A stretch of DNA of 64,000 nucleotides from Actinoallomurus spadix (GCF_024055725.1 NZ_JAMXMX010000028.1:1-64000); one strand, 5' to 3'; positions 1-8,517 are shown, counted from the first letter of the stretch. Numbers and translations are program-made. Notes: a model not told the origin generated them from the sequence alone.

Positions 1-125
1 CCCCGTCGCAGGTCATCGCCGCTGCGGCTTGACATGGTCACTGAGATTCCTTTCGAGAGACCGGCGGGCGCGCGGCGTGTTCCGCGGGGGCGCTCGTGAC
101 TCGGTCGGTCACGCGGGGCGGCGCG

Positions 126-794
126 TCACCACTTGGTGGAGACCCGGCCCTTCAGGCCGCCGACGACGGGAGCCTGCGAGCCGGTCGGAGCGGGTGCGGG
201 GGCGGTGGTGGGCGGCGTCACGGGAGGCGTGGTGGGCGCCGAGGGGGTGGGGGTGGGGGTCGTCGGCACGACCTTCTGGAGGAAGCGCCACCCCACCACG
301 CCGATCCGGCCGTTGTCGGCGACGACCACGGCCGCGTGGGGCGGGACGACGAGGCGGACCGCGTGGTGTCCCGCCACGGCGACGACGGTGGTCGGGCGGC
401 GCACGGAGACGGTCGCGCCCCGCACCCGCCGGTCGGTGGCGCGCAGGACGCCGACGACGCGCCACCGGTGCCCGGCCCGGCGCAGGACCGCGACGGAGTG
501 TCCCGCCCGTACGTTCCGGACGGTGTAGCGGGTCGTGAGCGGCACGGTCACGGGTCCGGTCCGCCGCCGGGCGGACGCGGAGGAGCGGGCGGAGGCGGAG
601 GGGCGGGCGGAGGTCGAGGGGCGGGCGGCGGTGCGCTCGGTGTGGTCGGTCTGGTCGGAGGCGGTGTAGGCACGGTTCCGGCCGGCATCCCGGGCCACCG
701 TGGTGGACGGGCCGGTCCCGATCGCGGCGATCGCCACGCCGGCCGTGGTCAGCCCGGCCAGGGTGAGGCCGGTGACCTTCGTCGATGTCTTCAC
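126..794 (-). CDS. Secreted or membrane-anchored hypothetical protein
   Basis: I do not recognise this 222-residue protein. The GTG at 794 is chosen over a longer frame because AAGGAGC lies about 8 bases upstream and the N-terminus then reads as an export signal: basic KTSTK followed by about 20 Leu/Ala/Gly-rich residues. Next come a Ser/Ala/Arg-rich linker (about 45-75), a Val/Arg-rich middle of about 100 residues that looks like beta-strands, and a Pro/Thr-rich tail (about 175-210) like those of wall-spanning proteins. No catalytic or sortase motif is visible. It lies downstream of the kinase gene in the same direction, but 238 bases and a hairpin separate them, so it is probably its own unit. 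Export is inferred only from the signal. Confidence 0.6.
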   Translation of the reverse strand: MKTSTKVTGLTLAGLTTAGVAIAAIGTGPSTTVARDAGRNRAYTASDQTDHTERTAARPSTSARPSASARSSASARRRTGPVTVPLTTRYTVRNVRAGHSVAVLRRAGHRWRVVGVLRATDRRVRGATVSVRRPTTVVAVAGHHAVRLVVPPHAAVVVADNGRIGVVGWRFLQKVVPTTPTPTPSAPTTPPVTPPTTAPAPAPTGSQAPVVGGLKGRVSTKW

Positions 795-976
795 GGGGTC
801 GCTCCTTCGTCCGTCGTCCGCGGTCCCGTACGGGACCGTCTGGCGGGACTGCCGTGCGACGTCGCTCCCCGCCTGACTCGCGAGCGCGCACCGGTAGTGC
901 CGCTGAGGAATGTAGGGAGCGGCCACGGCCCGCAGGGCCCGTCGGCGGCCGTGTTCGAATCTCGTAATAATTCGCG

Positions 977-991
977 GCCGGCCGGGCCGGC
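977..991 (-). terminator. GC-rich hairpin after the kinase gene
   Basis: Perfect inverted repeat GCCGGC-cgg-GCCGGC about 40 bases beyond the stop of the histidine kinase gene. There is no T-run, so termination is only a possibility. The A/T-rich patch beside it (961-972) could instead belong to the promoter of the secreted hypothetical gene. Confidence 0.3.
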
Positions 992-1032
992 GGCGTCATT
1001 CCTACTGTGACCTGGGACGTCGCCGCGTGCGC

Positions 1033-2163
1033 TCACGCGCCGTACGGCGCCGTGGACAGCGGGAGCCGTACCTCGAACCGGCAGCCGTGGTCGGTGTTGC
1101 GCACCTCGACCGCGCCGGAGTGCGCCTCCACGATGCCGCGGACGATCGCCAGCCCCAGGCCCGCCCCGGAGTCGGGTTCGGGGGTACGCGCGGCGGTGCC
1201 GCGCCAGGCGACGTCGAAGACGCGGTCCAGGTCGCCGGGCGGGATGCCGCCGCACGCGTCGGACACCGCCAGGACGGCATGCTGGGAACGGCGGCCGGCC
1301 TCGACCAGGACCGAACCCGCCGACGGCGTGTGCCGGATCGCGTTGACCACCAGGTTGGTCAGCGCCCGTGACAGTTCCCGCACGTCCGCTCGTACGACGA
1401 CCGGGTCGCCGACCTCAGCGCCGAGCCGGACGCCCTGCGCCCGGGCGAGCGGGTTGGTCCCGGCGACCGCCTGGTCGACCAGGTCGGCCAGCGTGACCCA
1501 CTCCAGGGAGAGGGCGAGCGCGCCGGCGTGGATGCGGGAAAGCATGAACAGGTCGTCGACCATGCCGGACAGCCGGTCGACGGCGAGCCGCATCTGCGTG
1601 TGGTAGCGGGACGGCTCGGGGGCCACGCCGTCCTCCAGCGCCTCGACCATGGCCCGCAGCCCGGCGAGTGGCGTCCGCAGGTCGTGGGAGACCCAGGCGA
1701 CCAGTTCCCGGCGGGAGCGTTCGAGGCTGCGCTCCCGTTCCCGCGCCCGGGCGAGCCGCGCGCTGGTGAGGCTCAGCTCCCGGCTGAGCTCGCCCATCTC
1801 CGCCGTCGACAGGCTCCCGTCCGCCCCCGGCGCGGCCCCGTGCCCGAGGGCGCGTACGGCGCGGCGGAGCGTACGGCTGTCGGCGACCAGAGCGCGCGCC
1901 AGCAGCAGGGCCATCGCCGACGTGACGATCCCGGAGGCGATGCAGACGGTCAGGACGACGCCGAAGTCCTCCGGGGAGATGAACATCTCCTGCGCCGCGA
2001 CGACCGTGCCCGTCACCATGGCCAGCACGCTGGCGACCGCGAGCACGAACAGCGCGAGCCGCAGGGACCGTCCGCGCAGCGCCCGCATGACCGCCAGGCC
2101 GACGAGCCCGACCGCCGCCGCGGAGCCCCCGCCGATCACGACGACGCACAGGTCGTCACTCAT
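1033..2163 (-). CDS. Sensor histidine kinase (HAMP-HisKA-HATPase)
   Basis: 376-residue membrane kinase. Three hydrophobic helices (about 5-28, 34-57, 67-93) leave only a loop of about 10 residues outside, as in intramembrane-sensing kinases. A HAMP-like linker (94-150) leads to the HisKA dimerisation domain with the phospho-accepting His160 in AWVSHDLRTP. The ATPase domain shows an N box (NLVVNAIRHTP), a G1 box (DACGGIPPGD) and a G2 box (GAGLGLAIV). Its ATG lies 27 bases beyond the stop of the response-regulator gene, so the two form an operon with the regulator first. Stimulus unknown. The lipoprotein/MFS operon starting divergently upstream is a likely target. Confidence 0.93.
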   Translation of the reverse strand: MSDDLCVVVIGGGSAAAVGLVGLAVMRALRGRSLRLALFVLAVASVLAMVTGTVVAAQEMFISPEDFGVVLTVCIASGIVTSAMALLLARALVADSRTLRRAVRALGHGAAPGADGSLSTAEMGELSRELSLTSARLARARERERSLERSRRELVAWVSHDLRTPLAGLRAMVEALEDGVAPEPSRYHTQMRLAVDRLSGMVDDLFMLSRIHAGALALSLEWVTLADLVDQAVAGTNPLARAQGVRLGAEVGDPVVVRADVRELSRALTNLVVNAIRHTPSAGSVLVEAGRRSQHAVLAVSDACGGIPPGDLDRVFDVAWRGTAARTPEPDSGAGLGLAIVRGIVEAHSGAVEVRNTDHGCRFEVRLPLSTAPYGA

Positions 2164-2190
2164 GGAACGCCGCCTCGCCCCGGTCGTCGC

Positions 2191-2919
2191 TCATGGCGCC
2201 CCCGCGGTGTCCGGTCCCGGGTCGAAGCGGTAGCCGACGCCCCAGACGGTGACGATGAGGCGGGGCCGGTGCGGGTCGTCCTCGACCTTCTCGCGGAGCC
2301 GCCGGACGTGCACGGTGACGGTCGACTCGTCGCCGAACTCCCAGCCCCAGACGTGCTGGAGCAGTTCCGTCCTCGTGAAGACCTGCCCGGGATGGTCGGC
2401 GAAGAAGGCGAGCAGGTCGAACTCCCGGCTCGTCAGCGTCAGCGGCTCACCCGCCTTGACGGCGCGGCGGCCCGCGGCGTCGAGCGTCAGGTCGCCGATC
2501 GTCCGGGGCGCCGGGGCGGGCGGCGCCTCGGCCGGTTCCACCGGGACCGGGTACGCGCGGCGCAGCACCGACCGGGCGCGGAGCACGAGCTCCCGGGGGC
2601 TGAACGGCTTGGTCACGTAGTCGTCCGCGCCGAGCTCGAGCCCGCGTACGCGGTCGCCCTCCGTTCCGCGCGCGGTCAGCATGATGACCGGGACCGGCCC
2701 GAGTTCGCGGATCCGGCGGTACACCTCGAAGCCGTCCAGGCCGGGCAGCATCAGGTCCAGCACCACCAGGTCGGGAAGGTGCGCCTCGGCCGACGCCACC
2801 GCCGACGGGCCGTCGGCCGCGCGGCGTACCCGCAGGCCGGCGCGGGTGAGGTACGCGGTGACCACTTCGGCCACCATCGGATCGTCGTCGACGACCAGCA
2901 CCTCGGCGGGGGTGTCCAC
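2191..2919 (-). CDS. OmpR-family response regulator
   Basis: 242 residues. The receiver domain (about 6-120) has the acidic cluster VDDDP near residue 12, the phospho-acceptor Asp55 in VLDLMLPG, and the conserved Lys in YVTKPFSPRE. A winged-helix DNA-binding domain (about 140-235) ends in the usual VWGVGYRF. It is the first gene of an operon with the histidine kinase 27 bases downstream. Its start faces that of a lipoprotein gene across 111 bases holding a 15-bp palindrome (2953-2967), so autoregulation and control of the lipoprotein/MFS operon are plausible but unproven. Confidence 0.95.
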   Translation of the reverse strand: MDTPAEVLVVDDDPMVAEVVTAYLTRAGLRVRRAADGPSAVASAEAHLPDLVVLDLMLPGLDGFEVYRRIRELGPVPVIMLTARGTEGDRVRGLELGADDYVTKPFSPRELVLRARSVLRRAYPVPVEPAEAPPAPAPRTIGDLTLDAAGRRAVKAGEPLTLTSREFDLLAFFADHPGQVFTRTELLQHVWGWEFGDESTVTVHVRRLREKVEDDPHRPRLIVTVWGVGYRFDPGPDTAGAP

Positions 2920-2952
2920 GGTCGGGAGTGTAAGGACGAACCCCTCGAATGG

Positions 2953-2967
2953 CGGGCGATTCGCCCG
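2953..2967. promoter_or_regulatory. 15-bp palindrome in a divergent promoter
   Basis: CGGGCGATTCGCCCG is a perfect inverted repeat around one central base, lying between the response-regulator start (2919) and the lipoprotein start (3031). OmpR-type regulators usually bind direct repeats, so this could be an operator for another protein or a hairpin in the 5' leader. Confidence 0.35.
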
Positions 2968-3030
2968 ATTCGGTGGCGGACCCCCGGCGTGTGTCCCCTC
3001 CCCCGCCGCCGGGATCGATATCTTTCCCGT

Positions 3031-3723
3031 ATGTCATCACTCCGGGCGAAGCTCGCCTGCCTCGTCGCGCTGTCGTCCGCCCTGGCCACCGGATGCGGTG
3101 GCGGCGGCGGGTCCGGGAAGAACCCGCCCGGCGCCACGTTGATCCAGCAGGCGGCCACCGCGACGCGGGCCGTGACCAGCCTCGCCTTCGCGCTGCGCAC
3201 CTCGGGCCATCCCGACGTCCGGGTCGACAGCGCCGACGCGAAGCTGCTGCGCAACGGTAACGCCCAGGGGTCGGCCAAGACGACGCAGCTGGGCCTGTCG
3301 ATCCAGCTCGACTTCGTCGTCCTCGGCAAGACGGTGTACCTGCGCGGCCTGACCGGAGGATGGCAGCAGCAGCCGCTGTCGAAGGTCGCGGGGATCTACG
3401 ACCCGTCCGCCGTGCTCGACCCGGACCGCGGGCTCGTACCGCTGCTGTCCACCGCCAAGAACGCCGAGACGAAGGGCCGGCAGAAGGTCGCCGGGCAGGA
3501 CTGCTACCAGGTCGACGCGACGCTCGCCAAGGAGCCGCTGTCCCGGCTCGTCCCGGGGATCTCGGCCGACACGCCCGCGGTGCTGTCGATCGCCAAGGCG
3601 GACCACCGCGTGCTGAAGGCCGACGTGAAGGTGCCCGGCAAGAACGGCGGGAAGCCCGGCACGGCGACGGTCACCTTCACCGACTTCAACAAGCCGTTCT
3701 CGATCACGGCCCCGGCCCGGTGA
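3031..3723 (+). CDS. LppX/LprAFG-family lipoprotein (LprG-like)
   Basis: 230 residues. A signal peptide ends in the lipobox LATGC with Cys22 as lipidation site, followed by a glycine-rich linker and a domain of about 200 residues resembling the LppX/LprAFG fold. Family knowledge: these proteins shuttle lipids across the actinobacterial envelope, and mycobacterial LprG does so with the P55 exporter. Here too the next gene is a 14-helix MFS protein, its GTG overlapping this TGA, so coupled translation and joint function are likely. Cargo cannot be read from the sequence. The start is the ATG directly preceding a basic, hydrophobic signal; no strong SD is visible, so the transcript may be nearly leaderless. 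Confidence 0.85.
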   Translation: MSSLRAKLACLVALSSALATGCGGGGGSGKNPPGATLIQQAATATRAVTSLAFALRTSGHPDVRVDSADAKLLRNGNAQGSAKTTQLGLSIQLDFVVLGKTVYLRGLTGGWQQQPLSKVAGIYDPSAVLDPDRGLVPLLSTAKNAETKGRQKVAGQDCYQVDATLAKEPLSRLVPGISADTPAVLSIAKADHRVLKADVKVPGKNGGKPGTATVTFTDFNKPFSITAPAR

Positions 3724-5300
3724 CCTCTCCCCGGCCGGGCGGGTCCCGGCGGATCGCCCTCGGCGTCGGCGGCGTGGTCGTCCTGCTCGCCGCCATCGAC
3801 GCGTACGTCGTCGTGACCGTCCTGGTCACGATGGTCGGCGACCTCGGCGTCCCGGTGAACCACATCGAGCACGCGAGCCTGGTCGTCACCGCCTTCCTGC
3901 TCGGGTACGTCGCCGGCATGCCGCTGCTCGGCATGCTGTCCGACCGGTTCGGCCGGCAGGTGATGGTGCAGGCGTGCCTGGCCGGATTCGCCGCGGGCTC
4001 GGCCGTGACCGCGCTGGCCGGCTCACTGCCGGTGCTCATCGCCGGGCGCGGGCTCCAGGGGCTCGCCGGCGGGGCGCTGCTGCCGATCACGATGGCGCTG
4101 GCGGGCGACCTGTGGGACGAGCGCCGCCGGTCCTCGGTGCTCGGCGCGGTCGGCGCGTTGCAGGAGCTGGGCAGCGTCCTCGGCCCGCTGTACGGGGCCG
4201 GGGTGGCCGCGCTGGTCGGCTGGCGCGGCATCTTCTGGATCAACATCCCGATCACGCTGCTGGCCATGGCGGCGGTCTGGTGGGCCGTGCCACGGGGCCG
4301 CCCGTCCAGTCCCACGCGCGTCGACGTCGTCGGTGGCCTGCTGCTGGCCGCCGGGCTGGGCCTGCTCGTCGCCGGCCTGTACAACCCGGATCCGCAGCGG
4401 TCGGCGCTGCCCTCGTGGGGCGTGCCCTGCGTCGCCGCCGGCCTGGTGGTGATCGCCGCGTTCGCCGGCTGGGAGGCGCGGGCCCGGACCCGGCTGCTCG
4501 ACCTGCGCGGCGCCCGGCGCGGCGGCCTGTTCGCCGTCCTCGGCGTCAGCCTGCTCTCGGGCGCGGCGCTGATGATCACGCTGGTCGACGTGCAACTGAT
4601 CGCGCAGACGCTGTTCGGCCGGAACTCCACCGGCGGCGCGTTCCTGCTCGCCCGGTTCCTCATCCCCCTCGCCGTCGCCGCGCTGGCCGGAGGGCTGCTC
4701 GCCCGGCGGTGCCCCGAACGCTGGATCATCGCCGGCGGCATGCTGGTCGCCGCCATCGGCTACGCCCGGATCGCAGCCTGGCCCGTACGGGCCGAGGGCC
4801 TCCACTACGACGCGGGGTTGTTCGCCGTCTCCCGGGTCGGCGCGGACCTCGCCGTCGCCGGGCTCGGGCTGGGCCTCGTCATCGCGCCGCTGTCGTCGGT
4901 CGCGCTGCGCTCCGTCCCCGCCGTACGGCACGGGGTCGCCTCGGCCGCCGTCGTGGTCGCCCGGATGATGGGCATGCTGCTCGGCGTGGCGGGCCTGAGC
5001 GCCTGGGGGTTCTTCCGGTTCCACGCGCTGACCGCGCACCTCGTGACGCCGCTGCCGATCGGCGTGTCATCGAAAGAGTTCGCCCACCGCATGGCCGCCT
5101 ACCTGGCCGCGGTGAAGGCCGCCCTGCACACTGAGTACGCCGACGTGTTCTGGGCGACCGCCGGGGTGTGCGCCGTCGCCGCCGTCCTCGGCCTCGCGGT
5201 CGGCGGGTCCGCCCCGGCCCTCGTGGGCGAGGAGTCCGGCGGCGAGAAGCCCGCGGCGGACCCGTCCGTCCCCGTACGCGCCGAGCCGCCGTCCGCCTGA
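3720..5300 (+). CDS. MFS transporter, 14-helix P55/DHA2-like exporter
   Basis: 526 residues with about 14 hydrophobic helices. The GTG start overlaps the upstream stop (GTGA). The cytoplasmic MFS motif after helix 2 reads GMLSDRFGRQ. Near the C-terminus an extracytoplasmic stretch (about residues 435-470, rich in His and charged residues) separates two helices, as P55-type exporters have an external hairpin between late helices. Pairing with an LprG-like lipoprotein is the strongest clue: in mycobacteria this pair exports triacylglycerides and affects drug tolerance. Alternative: a general drug exporter that happens to share the operon. Confidence 0.9.
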   Translation: MTSPRPGGSRRIALGVGGVVVLLAAIDAYVVVTVLVTMVGDLGVPVNHIEHASLVVTAFLLGYVAGMPLLGMLSDRFGRQVMVQACLAGFAAGSAVTALAGSLPVLIAGRGLQGLAGGALLPITMALAGDLWDERRRSSVLGAVGALQELGSVLGPLYGAGVAALVGWRGIFWINIPITLLAMAAVWWAVPRGRPSSPTRVDVVGGLLLAAGLGLLVAGLYNPDPQRSALPSWGVPCVAAGLVVIAAFAGWEARARTRLLDLRGARRGGLFAVLGVSLLSGAALMITLVDVQLIAQTLFGRNSTGGAFLLARFLIPLAVAALAGGLLARRCPERWIIAGGMLVAAIGYARIAAWPVRAEGLHYDAGLFAVSRVGADLAVAGLGLGLVIAPLSSVALRSVPAVRHGVASAAVVVARMMGMLLGVAGLSAWGFFRFHALTAHLVTPLPIGVSSKEFAHRMAAYLAAVKAALHTEYADVFWATAGVCAVAAVLGLAVGGSAPALVGEESGGEKPAADPSVPVRAEPPSA

Positions 5301-5309
5301 CCGCGCGCC

Positions 5310-5356
5310 GCCCGGGTCACCCGGCGGGCCCGGGTCACCCGGCGGACCCGGGTCAC
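5310..5356. repeat. 18-bp palindromic tandem repeat between convergent genes
   Basis: About 2.6 copies of GCCCGGGTCACCCGGCGG. Each copy contains the 13-bp palindrome CCGGGTCACCCGG, so the array can fold as one or several hairpins. It fills the gap between the converging MFS and phospholipase-D-like genes and just overlaps the latter's stop. A bidirectional terminator is likely. Confidence 0.7.
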
Positions 5357-6606
5357 TCGACCGGCCCGGGCACGCTGTCGCCACCCTGGTCGTACACCGC
5401 CTCGGGCACGGAGTTCACGTCGGTGGCCTTGACCGCGTGTGCGCGGGCGAACACCGCGTCGAAGTTCGCGGCGTACCCGTCATCCAGCGCGCCGTCCGCC
5501 ATGGTGATCATCGCCTCGTCGTGGGAGTGGAAGCCCACGTCGGTGTAGTTGGGGCTGCCGGTGAGGACGATCTTCTGCCGGGTCCCCTGGTAGTCGCCGT
5601 CGATCAGCAGGTACTTCGAGTGCGCGTAGACGCGCGCGTTCTCCGACAGATAGCGGATCTCGGGGTTGCCGTGGCGGCCGCCCGGCTTCGTCAGGCGGCG
5701 CGCGGCCCGCCGGCCGACCTGGTCGAAGACGATCTGCACCCGGCAGCCCTCGTCGTCGAGTTTCCAGAGCCGTTTCGCGATCGGCGCCCACGTGAGGTGA
5801 CCCACGCTCAGGCGCAGGCGCGTGCCGCCCGCGCAGGACACCTTGTCGAGGGCGTCGCTGATCGGATCGCCCTTCGCCCAGGGGAAGAAGTCGATCCGGT
5901 ACGGCCCGGCCTGGACGGTGCGGTGGTAGTCACCGGTCCGGTGCTGGGCGGCGAGATCCTGGAAGTAGCGCAGGTAGGCGGCGTACACCCCGGCGTCGTG
6001 AATGGTGAGCGCGTCGTTCCACTGGGTGTCGCGCGCGCCGTCCGTGGCGTTGGCGGACGTCTGCAGCACGAGGTTCGCGGTGCCCCGCGTCGAGGAGAAG
6101 AGGAAGAACTTGTTGTGGTTGAAGCTCGGCCCGATGCAGCCGCGGTCACGGCCGCAGGTGACGACCCACGAGAGCTTCTGCGTGTCCGCGCCGAGGCCGG
6201 CCCGCAGCTTCTTGTACGCCGCGTAGGCCGCCGACTCGTGGTCGAGCACCACCTGGACGTGGACCTTGCGCCGGCTCGCGGCGATCAGCTGCCGGGCGGT
6301 GTCCAGGCTCGAGAAGTGGTACATCGCGACGGCGATCGTCCCTCCGGCCGGCGTTCCGGCGATCAGCCGGGCGACGTGACCGGAGATCGCCTCCCGCTTG
6401 GCGGAGCCGGCCTGGGGCGCGTTGAAGATCGACTGAACGGCCGAGTTCCCCGTCCCGCCCGCGCCGGGGCGTGCGGCGACCGGCCTGGGATCGCCCGCGG
6501 GGGGCCGGCCGGCGGCTGCGAGCGCCGCCGTCCCGGGCGGCAGTGTCCCGGCCGCCAGTCCGCACACGGCGAGCACCGCCAGCCTCGCCGTCCACCGCAT
6601 CGTCAC
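5353..6606 (-). CDS. Secreted phospholipase-D-superfamily protein
   Basis: 417 residues with a signal peptide (about 1-31, ending ALAAAG). Two HKD-type half-sites are present: His164-Asn-Lys166 in NHNKFFLFSS and His329-Ser-Lys331 with Asp336 in AHSKYLLIDGD, each followed by the family's S/T-N segment. The first half-site lacks the usual Asp six residues after Lys. Family members hydrolyse or transfer phosphodiester bonds (phospholipids or nucleic acids); the substrate cannot be told. The GTG at 6606 has AGGAG 5 bases upstream; an ATG at 6600 is the alternative. The gene is monocistronic. Confidence 0.85.
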   Translation of the reverse strand: MTMRWTARLAVLAVCGLAAGTLPPGTAALAAAGRPPAGDPRPVAARPGAGGTGNSAVQSIFNAPQAGSAKREAISGHVARLIAGTPAGGTIAVAMYHFSSLDTARQLIAASRRKVHVQVVLDHESAAYAAYKKLRAGLGADTQKLSWVVTCGRDRGCIGPSFNHNKFFLFSSTRGTANLVLQTSANATDGARDTQWNDALTIHDAGVYAAYLRYFQDLAAQHRTGDYHRTVQAGPYRIDFFPWAKGDPISDALDKVSCAGGTRLRLSVGHLTWAPIAKRLWKLDDEGCRVQIVFDQVGRRAARRLTKPGGRHGNPEIRYLSENARVYAHSKYLLIDGDYQGTRQKIVLTGSPNYTDVGFHSHDEAMITMADGALDDGYAANFDAVFARAHAVKATDVNSVPEAVYDQGGDSVPGPVE

Positions 6607-6964
6607 CAGCGCTCCTGTCTCGGGGGGACCGGGCGACGAAACCGCAGGTCAGCGCCCAAGTGCCGGGAATCGTACAGGAGTGGACATCCAGCAATCGAGG
6701 CTCCAAACAGGACAAAAAAGTAAAAACTGTCGGGGATGCTCCTTGGACGGAAAGATCCTTCGGCGACCCGGGAAAGAACTTCTCCGCCACCGTGTCGAGA
6801 AGCCTCCGGCGGCTCCGACTCCTCTGTGACCGCGCCGAGGGAGGTGCCGCGGTGCGACTCTGCCGGCCCTCGCGGCGGTCACCCACGAATGCCGTGGACC
6901 ATGACGGTGCGGGTAACAGTGTTCTGCCCTTGTCCGCGGCGGCCGGGGAGCGCACGCTCGGGGC
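6607..6964. other. Intergenic region with A/T-rich promoter patch
   Basis: About 360 bases between the phospholipase-D-like start and the cysteine-rich micropeptide. Positions 6700-6730 are unusually A/T-rich for this genome and probably hold the leftward promoter of the phospholipase-D-like gene. No reading frame with convincing codon bias was found in either direction. Confidence 0.5.
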
Positions 6965-7042
6965 ATGAGACGCGGATGTTCATGTGGCCATGGGTCCAGT
7001 TGCTCCTGCTCCAAGGGATGCTCCTGCGGCTGCAACGGCTGA
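6965..7042 (+). CDS. Cysteine-rich micropeptide (25 aa), metallothionein-like
   Basis: A 25-codon frame starting ATG and ending TGA has cysteines at residues 5, 7, 13, 15, 19, 21 and 23 plus a His at 9: three Cys-Ser-Cys pairs and a final Cys-Gly-Cys overlap, spaced by Gly, Ser and one Lys. Seven thiols in 25 residues is the composition of a small metallothionein. The stop is followed immediately by a 7-bp-stem hairpin. A purine-rich GGGGAG lies 14 bases upstream, farther than ideal; the transcript could be leaderless. I know no named family for it. It might also be a cysteine-sensing leader peptide, but the next plus-strand gene is 570 bases away with an opposite gene between, which argues against attenuation. 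Expression is unproven. Confidence 0.45.
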   Translation: MRRGCSCGHGSSCSCSKGCSCGCNG

Positions 7043-7061
7043 CCGGCGGCGTATCCGCCGG
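7043..7061 (+). terminator. Hairpin directly after the Cys-rich micropeptide
   Basis: CCGGCGG-cgtat-CCGCCGG, a perfect 7-bp stem beginning at the base after the TGA. The placement is what a terminator for the micropeptide gene would show; there is no T-run. Confidence 0.4.
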
Positions 7062-7158
7062 CGACCGGCGGCCGCGGTCCCGCGCCGGAGCCACACCGGC
7101 GATACGCCCGCTCGCGCGGGAGCGCTGATCGCCGGAAATCGCTGGGCCGGGCGCCCCG

Positions 7159-7497
7159 TCAGGCGATCCAGCCGTTCACGCGGGCGTGGCGGAGGGCCTG
7201 GCGGGCCTCGGCGCTGTCGAGCATCTCCAGGCCCCTGACCGCCCAGAACCGTAGCGACTCGTCGTCACTGTCGAGCTGGCCGGCCAGGACCGCGAGGGCA
7301 CCGGGAGACCGGGCCTCGGCGACGAGTTCGAGGAGCAGGCAGCGCAGTTCGTCGTCCCGCTCCTCGCCGAACGCGTCGGCGAGGTCGCCGACGTACGCGT
7401 CCGCGTGCTCGCGCAGGAAGTCGAAGCCCTGCGCCCGGATCGCCGGATCCGGGCTGCGCATCGACTCCAGGGCCCGTGCAACGCGCTGGTTGGCCAT
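7159..7497 (-). CDS. Small HEAT-repeat-like protein
   Basis: 112 residues, almost entirely amphipathic helices in HEAT-like order: alternating helices with motifs such as DPAIRAQGFDFLREH, DDELRCLLLELVAEA and DDESLRFWAVRGLEML. HEAT repeats are protein-binding scaffolds; no enzyme motif is present. The ATG at 7497 has GAGGA about 7 bases upstream. It converges with the micropeptide on one side and is divergent from the sirtuin on the other, so it stands alone. Partner unknown. Confidence 0.75.
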   Translation of the reverse strand: MANQRVARALESMRSPDPAIRAQGFDFLREHADAYVGDLADAFGEERDDELRCLLLELVAEARSPGALAVLAGQLDSDDESLRFWAVRGLEMLDSAEARQALRHARVNGWIA

Positions 7498-7611
7498 CAG
7501 TCATCCTCGGCACCGGGTGGTCATGGACGCATCGCATCGTAGAGGCACCCTCTGACGATCATCGTCTCCCCGGCGGTTCGGGCAGGGGCGGCCATCGAGG
7601 ATGATGGATGA

Positions 7612-8517
7612 GTGACTGGGGCGGCGAAGCGAGGCGGCCTGTCCGCCGACGGGCAGGGCGGAACGGTGCTTCTCGGAGCGGATGCCACGTTCGACACGGC
7701 CTTCGCGATGCTGGTCGACCTGGTCGCCGACGGTGACGTCGTGGTGCTGAGCGGAGCCGGCCTGTCCACCGAGTCCGGCATCCCGGATTACCGCGGCGAG
7801 ACCGGACGCCGCCGGCCGGCCGATCCGATGACGTACCAGACCTTCGTCGGCAGCGAGGCGGCCCGCCGCCGCTACTGGGCGCGCAGCCACCTCGGGTGGC
7901 GGCACGTCGCGCGGGCCGCACCGAACTCCGGCCACCGGGCAGTGGCCGAGCTGCAGCGCCGTGGTGTCGTCGCCGGGATCATCACCCAGAACGTCGACGG
8001 CCTGCACCAGGCCGCCGGCGCCCGCGACGTGATCGAACTGCACGGCAGTCTCGACCGAGTCCTCTGCCTCGGATGCGGCCGGCGTACGTCCCGTGAGACG
8101 CTCGACGAGCGGCTGCACGCGGCCAACCCCGGCTGGGAGGCCGAGGCCACCGTGATCAATCCGGACGGTGACGCGGCCCTCGACGACGACCGGATCGACT
8201 CCTTCACCACCGTTCCCTGTCTGGACTGCGGCGGCGTGCTGAAACCGGACGTCATCTTCTTCGGTGAGAACGTCCCGCGCCCGCGCGTCGACGACTGCTA
8301 CGCCCTCACCGAGCGCGCCGGGACGCTGCTCGTCCTCGGGTCCTCGCTGACGGTCATGTCGGGATACCGGTTCGTCCGCCGCGCCGCGGAGCGCTCGATC
8401 CCCGTCGCGATCGTCAACCACGGCCCCACCCGGGGCGACGCCGAGGCGCTGCTGACCCTGGACGCCCCGCTGGGCGCGACCCTCACCGCCCTCCTGCGCG
8501 AACTCGGCCCGCACTGA
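7612..8517 (+). CDS. NAD-dependent protein deacylase (sirtuin)
   Basis: 301 residues. The NAD-binding signature GAGLSTESGIPDYRG (48-62) is followed by TQNVDGLH, catalytic His144 in IELHGS, zinc ligands C152-x2-C155 and C203-x2-C206, and the late GSSLTV motif. The long insert between the zinc pairs and overall length resemble SIRT4-like (class II) members. Function: removal of acyl groups from lysine using NAD; targets unknown. The GTG start directly follows an in-frame TGA, so no longer frame exists; GAGG lies 11 bases upstream. Single-gene unit. Confidence 0.93.
   Translation: MTGAAKRGGLSADGQGGTVLLGADATFDTAFAMLVDLVADGDVVVLSGAGLSTESGIPDYRGETGRRRPADPMTYQTFVGSEAARRRYWARSHLGWRHVARAAPNSGHRAVAELQRRGVVAGIITQNVDGLHQAAGARDVIELHGSLDRVLCLGCGRRTSRETLDERLHAANPGWEAEATVINPDGDAALDDDRIDSFTTVPCLDCGGVLKPDVIFFGENVPRPRVDDCYALTERAGTLLVLGSSLTVMSGYRFVRRAAERSIPVAIVNHGPTRGDAEALLTLDAPLGATLTALLRELGPH

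Noticed and set aside
1-32. Possible 3' end of a gene entering from the left (frame ending VIAAAA then TGA)
   Set aside because: Ten codons are too few to show coding character; the other frames are equally possible.
6965-7042. Cys-rich peptide as a cysteine attenuator leader
   Set aside because: The next same-strand gene is about 570 bases away behind a minus-strand gene, so coupling to a downstream operon is unlikely.
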